Origin: Candidatus Competibacteraceae bacterium
Lineage (GTDB): Bacteria > Pseudomonadota > Gammaproteobacteria > Competibacterales > Competibacteraceae
Direction of reading: 5' to 3'
Assembly: GCA_020445005.1 (NCBI GenBank)
Contig: JAGRHM010000423.1
Location: 1 to 8,030, forward strand
Length of the DNA stretch: 8,030 nt
The notes under the pieces: generated by a model
Database searches by the model: none
What the model was told of the DNA's origin: nothing
Seen by the model: only the letters and a program-made list of their open reading frames with translations
Shown: piece by piece, positions 6,247 through 8,030 of the stretch
How positions within the stretch are numbered: position 1 is the stretch's first letter
Layout of the letters: each line of letters starts with the position of its first letter
Made by a program: the position numbers and the translations under genes

Positions 6247-6447
6247 GGGTGATTTCTCTTACTAGCGTGCTCCTGTTCCTCATCCAGCAGATCAAGGTAA
6301 ACTCTAAAAATGATCGCTAGCGGTTCGCTAATCTTCGATTGACGGGCTAAAAAACGATTAAATACTAATTTGTAGTGGTTTATTAATCGCTCAAATCGAC
6401 CCATCTAAGGATTGATAGCCCCTTAAGCTTGTTATTTGAGGTATCTA
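6247..6447 (+). promoter_or_regulatory. AT-rich upstream region of the Asp-box gene with nested inverted repeats
   Basis: No gene is seen in this 201-bp spacer. A possible -35 TTGACG (6339-6344) has only a poor -10 (TACTAA, 6363-6368, 18 bp spacing), so the promoter is not securely placed. Inverted repeats are CGATTAA/TTAATCG (6355-6361/6383-6389), CTCAAAT/ATTTGAG (6390-6396/6434-6440) and, nested inside the latter, TAAGG/CCTTA (6406-6410/6421-6425). A small hairpin TAGCG-GTT-CGCTA lies at 6318-6330. The right arm ATTTGAG includes most of the Shine-Dalgarno GAGG (6438-6441; 6 bases before the ATG at 6448), so folding would hide the ribosome site. Confidence 0.35.
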
Positions 6448-8030
6448 ATGAAATTATCGCCATACGTGATGTTATTCGGCATTAGCTTGTTGGTAGTGTT
6501 TAAATCGGCTGCGGCGCTGGAATCGCAGGTATTGAACCAGCATACTGTGGAACTAGGCATGCCCTGGACTTATGTGTTAAACGATGCACAGCAAGGTTGG
6601 CTGGCGTACTACGGTCTGGAAAATGCCCTGTATGTCCGCCGTCCAGACGGTTCGGAACTGGAATTGGGCGCTAAGGACCGGCCGCGCGCTCAATCCGGGC
6701 TGGCAGTAGTTCCCACGGGTCAGGATCTAGCCGTATTCTGGCGCGACAAACTACCTGAGAAGGCGTTATTTTTACAATCGGTATCCGGTTCTGGCGCATC
6801 GGATCCGTCTCTCGTCGTAGGCGGCGCGGAATCCGAACCGCTGACCCGGTTGCGCATCGCCAAAAGCGATGATGTCACTTACCTGCTGTGGTATGGGGAA
6901 AAAGGTAATCCCGCTAAGCAGGAACGCTATCATCTCTATTTCCGGTCGGTTGACCGTGACGGAAAGACCCTGTCGCCGGTTGAACAGGTATTGCCTGGCT
7001 ACTACCCGAACTGGATTGTTGACCAGAAAGCGGTTACGGTCTTCTCGTGGGGGCGCTTGGAAGGACAGTTGTCGATGCTTATGCGGGTCTATGATCCTGC
7101 CCAAAAAACCTTTGGTTCGCCGATCAAGATTGCTGATGCGCCACCGCTGACTTCTCTATTCGAAGCGTTTGAATCGGCAGGTCGCTGGTTTTTGTTGTGG
7201 GTGGGTTACCGTGGCGATGCGGATGCGCCCGAGCAGCTGCTGGAAGGGCTGTACTCTGATGATCGCGGCAAGACATGGAAATCCTTTAGCTTCGAAAAAC
7301 TGCGGGGACTCGATTTTTCCCGGATGGAAGCGACGAGCGATGGCAAGGGCCATATTCTGATTGCTATTAGCGGCAGTTGGCGCAAGAAGGAACCGAAAGC
7401 CAAGGATGATGTGTATCTGTTCCGCTCTATGGACAATGGTTTGACCTGGTCGGAACCGATGCAGCCGAGACCGGAAGAACTGCGGGTCTACCAGGCGCGC
7501 GATCCTTCCGTGGCATTTGGCAATCCTGCGGGAAACCTGATGTTGATCTGGGAAGATTGGCGTAACCTTCGCCCAAATGTTTATGTTCAGTTTTCCTCAG
7601 ACTATGGCGCGACCTGGAGCGAGGCGGTCTCGCTCGATCCTTCGCCAGCAACTCGCTTGGGCCTGGATTTCACCAATAAAACCGCCTGGGCCGTGGGTGA
7701 TCGCTATCAAGTCATCGCCAAGCGTTATCAGGACGATGGCATGAAAAAAGTTGATCTGGTGCGCTACGCGTTCAGCAGAACGGAGTTGCAAGAACAGGCG
7801 GCCGATCTTGCTAAGCGGAGTATGCCGGAACGCCAGAGCGAAAGCCGTTTGCGCGAGCAGATCGAACGCTACTGGAACGCGATGATAGCGAACGACTTTG
7901 CGACCACTTATGCCTTAAGCGATCCGTTTTTCCGCGCCAAACAACCCTACAATATCTACGAGTCGTCTCGCGGGGCCATCCGCTACCATAGCCATGAGAT
8001 CGTCAGTATCGAGCGCCAAGGCAATCTGGC
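6448..8030 (+). CDS. Exported Asp-box (BNR) repeat protein with C-terminal NTF2-like domain, 3' end outside window
   Basis: The frame is open to the right edge (527 full codons). The N-terminus is a signal peptide (hydrophobic 6-18, likely cleavage after AAA at 23). Three Asp-boxes of the S-x-D-x-G-x-T-W type are visible: SDDRGKTW (270-277), SMDNGLTW (327-334) and SSDYGATW (383-390). These mark turns in beta-propeller proteins such as sialidases and other exported proteins. No FRIP-type sialidase motif is present, so a sialidase call is not justified. After a charged helical linker (445-465), residues from about 466 (RLREQIERYWNAMIANDF, then a YALSDPFFR segment) look like the start of an NTF2-like fold, a common small ligand-binding or structural domain. 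GAGG at 6438-6441 supports the start. The terminator upstream shows it is a separate unit from the preceding gene. Function unknown; periplasmic or surface location likely. Confidence 0.85.
   Translation, partial: MKLSPYVMLFGISLLVVFKSAAALESQVLNQHTVELGMPWTYVLNDAQQGWLAYYGLENALYVRRPDGSELELGAKDRPRAQSGLAVVPTGQDLAVFWRDKLPEKALFLQSVSGSGASDPSLVVGGAESEPLTRLRIAKSDDVTYLLWYGEKGNPAKQERYHLYFRSVDRDGKTLSPVEQVLPGYYPNWIVDQKAVTVFSWGRLEGQLSMLMRVYDPAQKTFGSPIKIADAPPLTSLFEAFESAGRWFLLWVGYRGDADAPEQLLEGLYSDDRGKTWKSFSFEKLRGLDFSRMEATSDGKGHILIAISGSWRKKEPKAKDDVYLFRSMDNGLTWSEPMQPRPEELRVYQARDPSVAFGNPAGNLMLIWEDWRNLRPNVYVQFSSDYGATWSEAVSLDPSPATRLGLDFTNKTAWAVGDRYQVIAKRYQDDGMKKVDLVRYAFSRTELQEQAADLAKRSMPERQSESRLREQIERYWNAMIANDFATTYALSDPFFRAKQPYNIYESSRGAIRYHSHEIVSIERQGNL

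Noticed and set aside
6448..8030. Calling the Asp-box protein a sialidase
   Set aside because: Asp-boxes alone are structural; no FRIP-type motif is seen near the N-terminus and the catalytic set cannot be identified.

Overview
This window looks like a chromosomal segment of a Gram-negative bacterium, most likely a gammaproteobacterium. The grounds are an outer-membrane secretin, Sec signal peptides on two further products, sigma70-like promoter elements and moderately GC-rich genes. The genus cannot be fixed from the sequence. All five supported genes lie on the + strand; the first is cut by the left edge and the last by the right edge.

Region 1 (1-4492) is a tightly packed three-gene run. 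It holds the 3' part of a type II secretion secretin (GspD family) with a long serine-rich insert in its N3 domain, then an acyltransferase-3 family membrane protein (TTG start, lower GC), then a TPR protein with a C-terminal O-GlcNAc-transferase/SPINDLY (GT41) catalytic domain. Gaps of 22 and 13 bp suggest one operon whose promoter is upstream of the window. Two glycan-modification genes directly behind a secretin suggest, as inference only, that something exported or on the surface is glycosylated and acylated. The Ser-rich secretin linker itself is a testable candidate substrate.

Region 2 (4493-4873) is an AT-rich gene-free stretch. It has weak terminator-like and promoter-like elements, then a convincing promoter (TTGACA-16 bp-TAGAAT) and a leader of about 130 nt. 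A 6-bp long-range pairing closes the leader just before the Shine-Dalgarno site.

Region 3 (4874-6246) is a single-gene unit: a secreted protein of 434 aa and unknown function with a clear signal peptide, ending in a strong rho-independent terminator.

Region 4 (6247-8030) starts with an AT-rich spacer containing nested inverted repeats, one of which covers the Shine-Dalgarno of the next gene. That gene encodes an exported protein with at least three Asp-box (BNR) repeats, probably a beta-propeller, followed by the start of an NTF2-like domain cut by the window edge.

I see no tRNA, rRNA, CRISPR array, insertion sequence or attachment site. No complete new system is proven. The most interesting leads are the secretin/GT41 pairing, the structured leader of the secreted protein, and the RBS-covering hairpin before the Asp-box gene.
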